From DASSBG01 sp035699085 (GTDB taxonomy: Bacteria > Pseudomonadota > Gammaproteobacteria > Xanthomonadales > Rhodanobacteraceae): a stretch of 64,000 nucleotides of DNA. This document shows, in pieces, positions 1 to 7,079 of the stretch. The position numbers and the translations under genes are program-made. Positions within the stretch are counted from its first letter, which is position 1, and every line of letters starts with the position of its first letter. Where the stretch lies: contig DASSBG010000041.1 in assembly GCA_035699085.1 (NCBI GenBank), forward strand, positions 1-64,000, read 5' to 3'. The notes under the pieces are model-generated. The model did no database searches. It saw only the letters and a list, made by a program, of their open reading frames with translations, and was not told the DNA's origin.

Positions 1-869
1 TCCACGTCCTCGGGCAGGTCGAGGCGCGGCGTGAAGACGCGATCCGCGATGGCCTCGGCATCCAGCTGCAGCAAGGCATCGGGCGGCGCCGACAGCTCGA
101 CCACGATCACCTCGTTCGGCCGCAGCGGGTGCGGCGCCAGCGGCGCGATCATGCCCATGCAGCGTCGCTCTGCCGGGTAGCGCGAGGATACGTGCAGCAG
201 CGGCGTCATGTGCAGCCAGTCGAGCAGCGCGGCCGCCTTGCTCTTTGCCCGCAGCGACAGGTACCACGCCCACAGCCGCGGCTGTCGCTGGCGCAGCAAC
301 CGCGCCAGCGCCAGGGTTGCCTCGACATCCGACAGCGCATCGTGCGCTCGCCGCTGCTCCAGCCGGTTGGCCGCCGCCAGGTGCTCCAGCCTGAAGCTCG
401 GCGAGCCGTCGTCGCGACGCGGCCACTCGATGCCCTCCGGCCGCAGCGCGTGGCACAGGCGCGCCAAGTCGATGAGGTCCCAGCGCGAGTTGCCGTTGCG
501 CCACTCGCGCTCGTAGGGGTCGTGGAAATTGCGGTACAGCAGGTTGCGGGTGAAGGCGTCGTCGAAGCGCAGGGAATTGAAGCCGACGCCACAGGTGCCG
601 GGCGTGCCGAGGCATGCCTGCACGGTCGCGGCGAATTCCACCTCGCCCACGCCCTCGGCCTCGGCGCGTTGCGGCGTGATGCCGGTGACCAAGCAGGCGC
701 GCGGCTGCGGGAGCGAGTCGCGCGGTGGCCGGCAAAGCAGCGAGACCGGCTCGCCGACCGGGTTCAGTTCGGCGTCGGTACGGATGCCGGCAAACTGCAG
801 CGGCCGGTCGCGCGCCGGGTCGGTGCCGGTGGTTTCGTAGTCGTGCCAGAAGAAGGTCGGCGTCACCAT
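1..869 (-). CDS. sbcB: Exodeoxyribonuclease I (partial, C-terminus beyond window)
   Basis: The minus-strand reading frame opens at an ATG at 869 and runs off the start of the window, so about 289 N-terminal residues are visible; the E. coli enzyme has about 475. The protein is a processive 3'-5' single-strand DNA exonuclease used in recombination and mismatch repair. The DEDD-type exonuclease domain is recognisable from FFWHDYETTG near the N-terminus (D10 and E12 are metal ligands), GFNSLRFDDAF (second acidic motif) and HDALSDVEATLALARLL (third motif). The gene diverges from orn, whose start is only 65 bases away, so both promoters share that gap. Identification is from family motifs and is firm; only the 3' end is missing. 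Confidence 0.9.
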   Translation of the reverse strand, partial: MVTPTFFWHDYETTGTDPARDRPLQFAGIRTDAELNPVGEPVSLLCRPPRDSLPQPRACLVTGITPQRAEAEGVGEVEFAATVQACLGTPGTCGVGFNSLRFDDAFTRNLLYRNFHDPYEREWRNGNSRWDLIDLARLCHALRPEGIEWPRRDDGSPSFRLEHLAAANRLEQRRAHDALSDVEATLALARLLRQRQPRLWAWYLSLRAKSKAAALLDWLHMTPLLHVSSRYPAERRCMGMIAPLAPHPLRPNEVIVVELSAPPDALLQLDAEAIADRVFTPRLDLPEDV

Positions 870-920
870 GGGCGCTATCTTCTCACGCATGGCTGCGACG
901 GCGGCTGGCGGGGCAGGTGC

Positions 921-926
921 TAGACT
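921..926 (+). promoter_or_regulatory. -10 element TAGACT of orn
   Basis: GTGCTAGACTG ends eight bases before the orn ATG at 935. A start of transcription 6-8 bases downstream of TAGACT would fall on or next to the ATG, implying a leaderless or nearly leaderless orn mRNA. No convincing -35 hexamer is visible. The same GCTAnACT core recurs upstream of other genes in this window. Confidence 0.45.
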
Positions 927-934
927 GCGCCGCC

Positions 935-1504
935 ATGCGCGGACTTGACGACGACAACCTGGTCTGGATCGACCTGGAAATGACCGGCCTCAACCCGGAC
1001 ACCGACTCCATCCTGGAGATCGCCACCGTCGTCACCGACGCCCAGTTGCGAGTGCTGGCCGAAGGACCGGAGCTGGCGATTCGCCACCCGCTGGCGCGGC
1101 TGGAGTCCATGGATCACTGGAACCGCAGTCACCACGGCGACTCGGGGCTGTGGCAGCGGGTGCTGGAGTCGGACGTCGATCATGCCGACGCCGAGGCCGC
1201 CACGCTGGAGTTCCTCAACCGCTGGGTTCCGGCCGGCAAATCGCCGATGTGCGGCAACTCGATCTGCCAGGACCGCCGCTTCCTGTACCGGCAGATGCCG
1301 GCGCTGGAAGGCTTCTTCCACTATCGCAACCTGGACGTGTCGACGCTGAAGGAGCTGGCCCGGCGCTGGGCGCCGGAGGTGGCCGCAGGGGTCGGCAAGG
1401 AATCGGCGCACACGGCACTCAGCGACGTACGCGACTCGATCAACGAGTTGCGCTACTACCGCAGCCACTGGACAAGCATCATGGGCACGGTGCCGGACGC
1501 ATGA
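935..1504 (+). CDS. orn: Oligoribonuclease
   Basis: A 189-residue 3'-5' exoribonuclease that degrades 2-5 nt RNAs and the linear dinucleotide pGpG from c-di-GMP turnover. It is a compact DEDDh exonuclease: VWIDLEMTG (D13, E15) is motif I, and KESAHTALSDVRDSI near residue 160 carries the catalytic His and Asp of motif III. The length matches the family (about 180 aa). An upstream in-frame extension exists, but the ATG at 935 gives the canonical N-terminus and follows a TAGACT -10 element. There is no Shine-Dalgarno sequence, consistent with a leaderless message. The stop overlaps the cmk start (ATGA, 1501-1504), indicating translational coupling. Confidence 0.95.
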   Translation: MRGLDDDNLVWIDLEMTGLNPDTDSILEIATVVTDAQLRVLAEGPELAIRHPLARLESMDHWNRSHHGDSGLWQRVLESDVDHADAEAATLEFLNRWVPAGKSPMCGNSICQDRRFLYRQMPALEGFFHYRNLDVSTLKELARRWAPEVAAGVGKESAHTALSDVRDSINELRYYRSHWTSIMGTVPDA

Positions 1505-2223
1505 GCCCCAGCAAGGGACCACGTCACATACCGATTCTGACGATCGACGGCCCCTCCGGCTCCGGCAAGGGCACCATCAGCCGTGCGGTCGCCGACCGCC
1601 TGGGCTGGCACCTGCTCGATTCAGGCGCGCTCTACCGCGCCGTTGGCTACGCCGCCAGCATGGCCGGCATGGACTTGTCCGACGCCGAGGCGATGACCCG
1701 CTGCGCGCAGGGCACCCGGATCAGCTTCCGCGATCCGGGCGACGGCGGTGACACCCGCGTCATCGTCAATGGCCACGATGCCACGGACGAGCTGCGCACC
1801 GAAACCTGCGGCGCCGCGGCCTCGGCCATAGCGGTATTTCCGTCGCTCCGCGCGGCGCTGGTCGACAAGCAGCGCAGTTTTCGCCACCAGCCGGGCCTGG
1901 TCGCCGACGGCCGCGACATGGGCACCGTGATCTTCGCTGACGCCGATGCCAAGGTCTTCCTGACTGCCAGCGCCGCCGAGCGCGCAAAGAGGCGCTATAA
2001 GCAGTTGAAATCAAAGGGACTCAACGTTACACTTGCATCCCTTTTGCGAGAGATCGAGGCGCGCGACGCGCGGGATGCGGCGCGAACCGTGGCGCCGTTG
2101 CGGCCGGCGGACGACGCGGTGCTGGTGGATACCACCGGCATGTCGATCGACGCGGTGGTCGCACGGGTGCTGGCGCATGTCGAGTCGGTGCTCTCGCCGC
2201 CCGCTGCCAGCGGCGAAGCGTGA
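1501..2223 (+). CDS. cmk: Cytidylate kinase
   Basis: A 240-residue (d)CMP kinase producing (d)CDP from CMP/dCMP and ATP in the cytosol. The P-loop is GPSGSGKGT at residues 17-25; LLDSGALYRAVGY is the CMP-binding segment; VADGRDMGTVIFADA and the LID segment with REIEARDARDAAR are diagnostic for Cmk. Length matches the E. coli enzyme (227 aa). The start overlaps the orn stop by four bases. rpsA follows after a 249-base leader, the cmk-rpsA order conserved in many Gram-negative bacteria. Confidence 0.95.
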   Translation: MSPSKGPRHIPILTIDGPSGSGKGTISRAVADRLGWHLLDSGALYRAVGYAASMAGMDLSDAEAMTRCAQGTRISFRDPGDGGDTRVIVNGHDATDELRTETCGAAASAIAVFPSLRAALVDKQRSFRHQPGLVADGRDMGTVIFADADAKVFLTASAAERAKRRYKQLKSKGLNVTLASLLREIEARDARDAARTVAPLRPADDAVLVDTTGMSIDAVVARVLAHVESVLSPPAASGEA

Positions 2224-2234
2224 CGCCGGCGCGG

Positions 2235-2261
2235 TTGCGGCGGCGGGTATCGCGGTACACT
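2235..2261 (+). promoter_or_regulatory. Possible rpsA promoter
   Basis: TTGCGG (2235-2240) and TACACT (2256-2261) are separated by 15 bases, shorter than ideal, just after the cmk stop. If used, it gives rpsA a leader of about 205 nt. S1 autoregulates through its own leader in E. coli, so a long leader is plausible here. The -10 matches the GGTACACTGG pattern seen upstream of lapA. Confidence 0.35.
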
Positions 2262-2472
2262 GGTCAACTGCCGATCCGGGACGATCGGCGGGCGAGCCGA
2301 TGCGGGTGCATCGGCCGCAGTCGCAGGAGCGGTTTTTCACGGCGCGCCCCCGGGCGCGGTTTTTCCAACCACGGCGGTCGTTGCCAACGGGCACGCTGCC
2401 CCCAAACCGGTGGACCGGTGGCATGCGGAAGGTTCCGCGTCGTTCCCGGTCTTGTCCATCTACGGAATCCAC

Positions 2473-4143
2473 ATGACTGAAAGTTTCGCCGAACTCTTTG
2501 AACAGAGCGAAAAGCTCTCCAACCTGAAGCCCGGTTCCATCGTGTCCGGAATCGTCGTCGACGTGCGCTCGGACGTCGTTGTCATCAATGCGGGGCTGAA
2601 GAGCGAGGGCATCGTGCCCATCGACGAGTTCCGCAACGAGAACGGCGAGATCGAGGTGCAGCCAGGGGACGAAGTCAAGGTCGCGCTCGACGCGATCGAG
2701 GACGGGTTCGGCGAGACCAAGTTGTCCCGCGAGAAGGCCAAGCGCTCCATGGTCTGGGACGACCTGGAAAAGGCCTTCGAGGACGGCGAGACCGTGACCG
2801 GCAAGTTCTCCGGCAAGGTCAAGGGCGGCTTCACGATCGACATCAACGACGTGCGCGCCTTCCTGCCCGGTTCGCTGGTCGACGTGCGGCCGGTGCGCGA
2901 CCCGCAGTACCTCGAGGGCAAGGACCTCGAGTTCAAGATCATCAAGCTTGACCGCAAGCGCAACAACGTCGTCGTCAGCCGCCGCGCGGTGGTCGAGAGC
3001 GAGTTCTCCGAGGAGCGCGAGAAGCTGCTGGAGCGGCTGGTCGATGGCGCGGTGCTCAAGGGCGTGGTCAAGAACCTTACCGACTACGGCGCCTTCGTCG
3101 ACCTCGGTGGCATCGACGGCCTGCTGCACATCACCGACATGGCGTGGAAGCGCGTGCGCCACCCGTCCGAGGTGGTCAACGTCGGCGACGAGCTGGAAGT
3201 GCGCGTGCTGAAGTTCGACCGCGAGCGCAACCGTGTCAGCCTTGGCCTGAAGCAGCTGGGCGAGGACCCGTGGGTCAACATCGCCCGCCGCTACCCGGTC
3301 GGCACGCGGCTGTTCGGCAAGGTCTCCAACGTCACCGACTACGGCTGCTTCGTCGAGATCGAGCCGGGCGTCGAGGGCTTGGTGCACGTGTCCGAGATGG
3401 ACTGGACCAACAAGAACGTCAATCCGGCCAAGGTGGTGCAGGTCGGCGACGAGATCGAGGTCATGGTGCTGGACGTCGACGAGGAGCGCCGGCGCATCTC
3501 GCTGGGCGTCAAGCAGACCCGCGCCAATCCCTGGGAGGCCTTCGCGGCCATCCACAAGAAGGAAGACAAGGTTGTCGGCCAGATCAAGTCGATCACCGAC
3601 TTCGGCATCTTCATCGGCCTGGAAGGCGGTATCGACGGCTTGGTGCACCTCAGCGACATCTCCTGGCAGACCACCGGCGAGGACCTGATCCGAGACTTCA
3701 AGAAGGGCGACGAGGTCGAGGCCGTGGTGCTGGCGGTCGATCCCGAGCGCGAGCGCATCAGCCTCGGCATCAAGCAGCTGGAGCAGGATCCGTTCGGCCA
3801 GTTCATGGCCGGCCATCCGCGCGGCAGCGTGCTCAGCGGCACGGTGCGGGAAGTGGACGCGCGTGGCGCGACCATCGACCTGGGCGATGGCGTCGAGGGT
3901 TACCTGCGCGCCAACGACATCGGGCGCGAGCGGATCGAGGACGCCAGCAAGCACCTGAAGGTGGGTGACACGGTCGAGGCCAAGTACATCGGCATGGACC
4001 GCAAGAGCCGCATGCTGCAGCTGTCGATCCGGGCCAAGGACGAGGACGAGATCAAGGGCGCCATGGACGAGTACCAGAACGCCGGCAGCGGCACCACCAA
4101 GCTTGGCGCGCTGCTCAAGGAGCAGCTCGACAAGGCCGACTGA
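2473..4143 (+). CDS. rpsA: 30S ribosomal protein S1
   Basis: A 556-residue protein (E. coli S1 is 557) that unwinds and docks mRNA on the 30S subunit. Six S1/OB-fold RNA-binding repeats are visible. Repeats three to five contain the characteristic strings LTDYGAFVDLGGIDGLLH, VTDYGCFVEIEPGVEGLVH and ITDFGIFIGLEGGIDGLVH, each followed by RISLG or RVSLG. The two N-terminal repeats are more divergent and bind the ribosome through S2 in known homologs. The ATG at 2473 gives MTESFAELFEQSE, a typical S1 start. A strong hairpin sits just after the stop, before ihfB. Confidence 0.97.
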   Translation: MTESFAELFEQSEKLSNLKPGSIVSGIVVDVRSDVVVINAGLKSEGIVPIDEFRNENGEIEVQPGDEVKVALDAIEDGFGETKLSREKAKRSMVWDDLEKAFEDGETVTGKFSGKVKGGFTIDINDVRAFLPGSLVDVRPVRDPQYLEGKDLEFKIIKLDRKRNNVVVSRRAVVESEFSEEREKLLERLVDGAVLKGVVKNLTDYGAFVDLGGIDGLLHITDMAWKRVRHPSEVVNVGDELEVRVLKFDRERNRVSLGLKQLGEDPWVNIARRYPVGTRLFGKVSNVTDYGCFVEIEPGVEGLVHVSEMDWTNKNVNPAKVVQVGDEIEVMVLDVDEERRRISLGVKQTRANPWEAFAAIHKKEDKVVGQIKSITDFGIFIGLEGGIDGLVHLSDISWQTTGEDLIRDFKKGDEVEAVVLAVDPERERISLGIKQLEQDPFGQFMAGHPRGSVLSGTVREVDARGATIDLGDGVEGYLRANDIGRERIEDASKHLKVGDTVEAKYIGMDRKSRMLQLSIRAKDEDEIKGAMDEYQNAGSGTTKLGALLKEQLDKAD

Positions 4144-4152
4144 CAGAAGACA

Positions 4153-4184
4153 GGCGGGCGCGGGGCAGGGGCCTCGCGTCCGCC
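4153..4184 (+). repeat. Strong hairpin between rpsA and ihfB (REP-like)
   Basis: A 14-bp stem (4153-4166 pairs with 4171-4184, including two G-U wobbles) with a four-base loop. No U-run follows, so it is not a classical intrinsic terminator. It could stabilise the rpsA 3' end, reduce read-through into ihfB, or be a REP-like repeat, since a similar hairpin follows galU. Confidence 0.55.
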
Positions 4185-4217
4185 ATGCTGGCGCACGTTG
4201 CGGGGCATCAGGCATCC

Positions 4218-4499
4218 ATGACCAAATCCGAACTTATCGAGGCCTTGACGCGCCAGGTACACCTTGCCTATGGCGATGTGGAAATGGCCGTCAAGGATGT
4301 GCTTGAGCAGATGAGCCAGGCATTGGCCAGCGGCGAGCGCATCGAGGTGCGCGGCTTTGGCAGCTTCGCGCTGCACTACCGGCCGGCACGCATGGGCCGC
4401 AACCCCAAGACCGGCATGTCGGTGGCGCTGCCCGGCAAGTACGTACCGCATTTCAAGCCGGGCAAGGACCTGCGCGAGCGCGTCAACAACGGCAAGTGA
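4218..4499 (+). CDS. ihfB: Integration host factor subunit beta
   Basis: A 93-residue DNA-bending protein of the HU/IHF family that forms a heterodimer with IhfA. The sequence begins MTKSELIEALTRQ, typical of IHF-beta, and carries IEVRGFGSFALHYRPARMGRNPKTG, which contains the beta-arm tip motif RNPKTG that intercalates DNA. Length is standard (94 in E. coli). It lies downstream of rpsA as in E. coli. A start further upstream is possible in frame, but the ATG at 4218 gives the family N-terminus. Confidence 0.95.
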   Translation: MTKSELIEALTRQVHLAYGDVEMAVKDVLEQMSQALASGERIEVRGFGSFALHYRPARMGRNPKTGMSVALPGKYVPHFKPGKDLRERVNNGK

Positions 4500-4504
4500 C
4501 GCGC

Positions 4505-4510
4505 TACACT
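4505..4510 (+). promoter_or_regulatory. -10 element TACACT upstream of lapA
   Basis: GCGCTACACTGG lies just after the ihfB stop and 32 bases before the lapA ATG. It matches the GCTAnACT element seen before other genes here. No clear -35 is visible. Confidence 0.4.
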
Positions 4511-4542
4511 GGCGGCGGCATCCAGCTGTCCTGGTGATTTTC

Positions 4543-4842
4543 ATGCGTCTGCTCGCGATCATCCTTGTTGTCGTGTTCGCCGTCGCCGGCATCATTTTCG
4601 GGGCCCTCAACGCGGACATGGTCAGTTACGACCTGGCCTTCGCCAGCATTGCGCTGCCCAAGGGCGCGGCGCTGATTGCGGCGCTGCTGCTCGGCTGGAT
4701 CGTGGGCGGTGCCCTGGTCTGGCTTTTCAGTGCGGCTCCGGCCCGGCGCCGGCTGGCGCGCCAACAGCGTGGCGGGACCACGCGCAGCGGCGACACGCTG
4801 GCCGACGAGCCCGACGAGATGCGGGGCGCCGCGGCGTCATGA
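4543..4842 (+). CDS. lapA: LapA family inner-membrane protein (DUF1049)
   Basis: A 99-residue membrane protein. Residues 1-25 and about 37-65 form two hydrophobic segments with the short linker typical of LapA, followed by a basic then acidic cytoplasmic tail. LapA works with LapB in assembly and control of lipopolysaccharide synthesis (known in E. coli, where LapB guides FtsH proteolysis of LpxC). The GTG at 4534 is an alternative start three codons upstream. The stop overlaps the lapB start by four bases, supporting coupling. Confidence 0.85.
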   Translation: MRLLAIILVVVFAVAGIIFGALNADMVSYDLAFASIALPKGAALIAALLLGWIVGGALVWLFSAAPARRRLARQQRGGTTRSGDTLADEPDEMRGAAAS

Positions 4843-6008
4843 ACCCCCTCTACCTGCTGTTTCTGTTGCTGCCGGTGGCGGCGTGGAGCGGCTGGTACCT
4901 CGCTCGCCGCGGCAGCGCGCACAGCAGCGCGCGGGTCAACGAACTGTCGTCGAGCTATTTCCGCGGGCTGAACTATCTGCTCAACGAGCAGCCAGACAAG
5001 GCCATCGAGGTTTTTCTCAAACTGGCCGAGTACAACCGCGACACCGTCGAAACCCACTTTGCGCTGGGCAACCTGTTCCGCCGGCGGGGCGAGGTGGACC
5101 GCGCAATCCGCGTGCACCAGCACCTGGTGGCGCGGCCCAATCTCAGCGATCCGATGAAGACCGTGGCGCTGCTCGAACTGGGCGAGGATTACATGCGCGC
5201 CGGCCTGCTGGACCGCGCCGAAACGCTGTTCTCCGACCTGGTGGCGATGGATGCGCAGGCGCCGTCGGCCCTCAAGCACCTGATCTCCATCTACCAGCAC
5301 GAGCGCGACTGGCACATGGCCATCGACCACGCGCGGCGGCTGGAGAAGATGACCGGCGAATCCCAGGCCGCGGTGATTGCACAGTTCTATTGCGAGCTGG
5401 CCGAGCAGTCGCGCCAGCACGGCGCCAGCGACGAGGCGCGCAATTACCTGCAGCAGGCTTTTGCCAGCCAGCCGGATTGCGTGCGGGCGCACATGCTGTC
5501 CGGGCGACTGCTGGCCAGCGCCGGCCGCACGGAGGAGGCCGTCGAGGCTTACGAGCGTGCGGCCTTGTGCGATGTCGAGTTCGTGCCGGAGATCCTGCCA
5601 CCGCTGCTGGACAGCTACGCGCGCTCCAGCCAGATGGAGCGGGCGGAGCGCTTTCTGCACGGTCTGCTGTCCCGCTACCACGGGATCTCGCCGGTGCTGG
5701 CGCTGACCCGCCTGATCGGCAAGCGCGACGGCGAACCAGCGGCGGTGGCGTTCCTCACCGCGCAGCTGCGCCAGCGGCCTTCGGTCCGTGGCCTGATGGC
5801 GCTGATCGATGCCACCCTGGCACGCTCGCACGGCGAGTCGCGCGACAGCTTCCTGATCCTGCGCGACCTCACCCGCAAGCTGCTGGACGGCCAGGTGATG
5901 TACCGCTGCAGCCGTTGCGGCTTCGGCGCCAAGGCGCACCACTGGCAGTGCCCCAGCTGCAAGAGCTGGGGCAGCGTGCGGCCGATCCATGGCGTGGCCA
6001 ATGAGTAG
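4839..6008 (+). CDS. lapB: Lipopolysaccharide assembly protein LapB
   Basis: A 389-residue protein, the same length as E. coli LapB/YciM. An N-terminal membrane anchor (residues 1-20) is followed by tetratricopeptide repeats rich in the A-E-x-x-Y pattern. It ends in a rubredoxin-like zinc ribbon, CSRCGFGA then CPSCKSWG near residues 355-375, the four cysteines being required in the homolog. The family controls LpxC levels and so balances LPS with phospholipid synthesis. It is translationally coupled to lapA and followed by surface-polysaccharide genes. Confidence 0.95.
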   Translation: MNPLYLLFLLLPVAAWSGWYLARRGSAHSSARVNELSSSYFRGLNYLLNEQPDKAIEVFLKLAEYNRDTVETHFALGNLFRRRGEVDRAIRVHQHLVARPNLSDPMKTVALLELGEDYMRAGLLDRAETLFSDLVAMDAQAPSALKHLISIYQHERDWHMAIDHARRLEKMTGESQAAVIAQFYCELAEQSRQHGASDEARNYLQQAFASQPDCVRAHMLSGRLLASAGRTEEAVEAYERAALCDVEFVPEILPPLLDSYARSSQMERAERFLHGLLSRYHGISPVLALTRLIGKRDGEPAAVAFLTAQLRQRPSVRGLMALIDATLARSHGESRDSFLILRDLTRKLLDGQVMYRCSRCGFGAKAHHWQCPSCKSWGSVRPIHGVANE

Positions 6009-6029
6009 CGCGTGCGGCGGGCGCCGTTG

Positions 6030-7079
6030 ATGGCAGCCGCCATGGACTGGCGTGTCGGCGTCGCCTGCCTCGTTTCCTTCCTGCTGGCCGGGCTGCTGAT
6101 TCGCGGCACGCTCGCCTATGCGCAGTGTCGCGGCCTGCTTGACCATCCCGGCCGGCGTCGCTCGCACAGCGTGGCCACGCCGCGTGGCGCGGGCGCGGGG
6201 CTCGTGGTTGGCGCGGTCCCGGGCGTCGCCTGGGCGCTTGGCGGCGGCCTCGGCGGCGGCTTGGCGCCCGCCACCGGCGTGGCGCTGGCGATCGCCACGG
6301 CCACCGTGCTGATCGCTGGCTGGCTCGACGACCACGCCAGCCTGCCAATCCGCCCGCGCCTGCTGGCACACCTGGTGGCGGCGGGGCTGCTGGCCTGGGC
6401 GGTGTTCCACGGTGCGCCGTGGAACGCGGGGCGGGTGGCGCTGGCCCTTGCACTGGTCGTCGCCACGGCGTGGTCGATCAACCTGCACAACTTCATGGAC
6501 GGCATCGACGCCCTGCTCGGGCTGCAGGCGCTGTTCGTCTTTGCCGCGCTGGCGGCGCTGGCCTGGGCACTGGGCCAGGTGCCGCTGGCGGCGGCGCTGT
6601 TTTGCCTTGCCGCGGCGTGCCTGGCGTTCCTCCGGTTCAACTGGCCGCCGGCCCGCATCTTCATGGGCGATGTCGGCAGCGGCACACTCGGCCTGCTGAT
6701 CGCGCTGTTCGCGGCGCTGCTGTGGCGGCGCGAGCCGCAGGCGCTGTGCGCAATCCTGATCCTGTGCTCAGCCTTTGTTGTGGACGCCACGCTTACCCTC
6801 GTTTCTCGCATGCTGCGCGGGCGGCGCTGGTACACTGCCCACCGGGAACACCTGTATCAGTGGCTGGTCCGCTGCGGTTTCACTCACGCGCGCACGGGAT
6901 GCCTCTACATGCTCTGGAATCTGCTGTTGGCCGCTCCTTGCGCCTGCGCCGCCGTGGCCTGGCCTCGCGCGGCGCTGCCGCTGTGCGCTGCGCTGTACGC
7001 GGCCGGCGCGGCGCTCTGGCTGGCCGGCAAGCGCGGCTGTCTGGCGCGCATCGCGGGGGCATCGGCCCATGCTGCGTAG
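6030..7079 (+). CDS. Undecaprenyl-phosphate sugar-1-phosphate transferase (WecA/WbpL/MraY family)
   Basis: A roughly 349-residue polytopic enzyme expected to transfer a UDP-activated HexNAc-1-phosphate to undecaprenyl phosphate at the inner membrane, starting an O-antigen or related glycan. Family marks are LLDHPGRRRSHSVATPRGAG near residue 35, GWLDDHASL (the acidic motif), INLHNFMDGIDAL and RIFMGDVGSGTLG. About ten hydrophobic segments are present. The start is uncertain: GTG at 6012, ATG at 6030 and ATG at 6042 are in frame; 6030 is chosen as the first ATG. The sugar specificity (GlcNAc versus FucNAc/QuiNAc) cannot be read from sequence alone; the CapD-type partner downstream favours a WbpL-like role. 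Confidence 0.88.
   Translation: MAAAMDWRVGVACLVSFLLAGLLIRGTLAYAQCRGLLDHPGRRRSHSVATPRGAGAGLVVGAVPGVAWALGGGLGGGLAPATGVALAIATATVLIAGWLDDHASLPIRPRLLAHLVAAGLLAWAVFHGAPWNAGRVALALALVVATAWSINLHNFMDGIDALLGLQALFVFAALAALAWALGQVPLAAALFCLAAACLAFLRFNWPPARIFMGDVGSGTLGLLIALFAALLWRREPQALCAILILCSAFVVDATLTLVSRMLRGRRWYTAHREHLYQWLVRCGFTHARTGCLYMLWNLLLAAPCACAAVAWPRAALPLCAALYAAGAALWLAGKRGCLARIAGASAHAA

Noticed and set aside
2011..4215. 734-aa minus-strand open frame over rpsA
   Set aside because: Antisense to a firmly identified gene; low-complexity His/Leu/Asp-rich product typical of GC-rich shadow frames.
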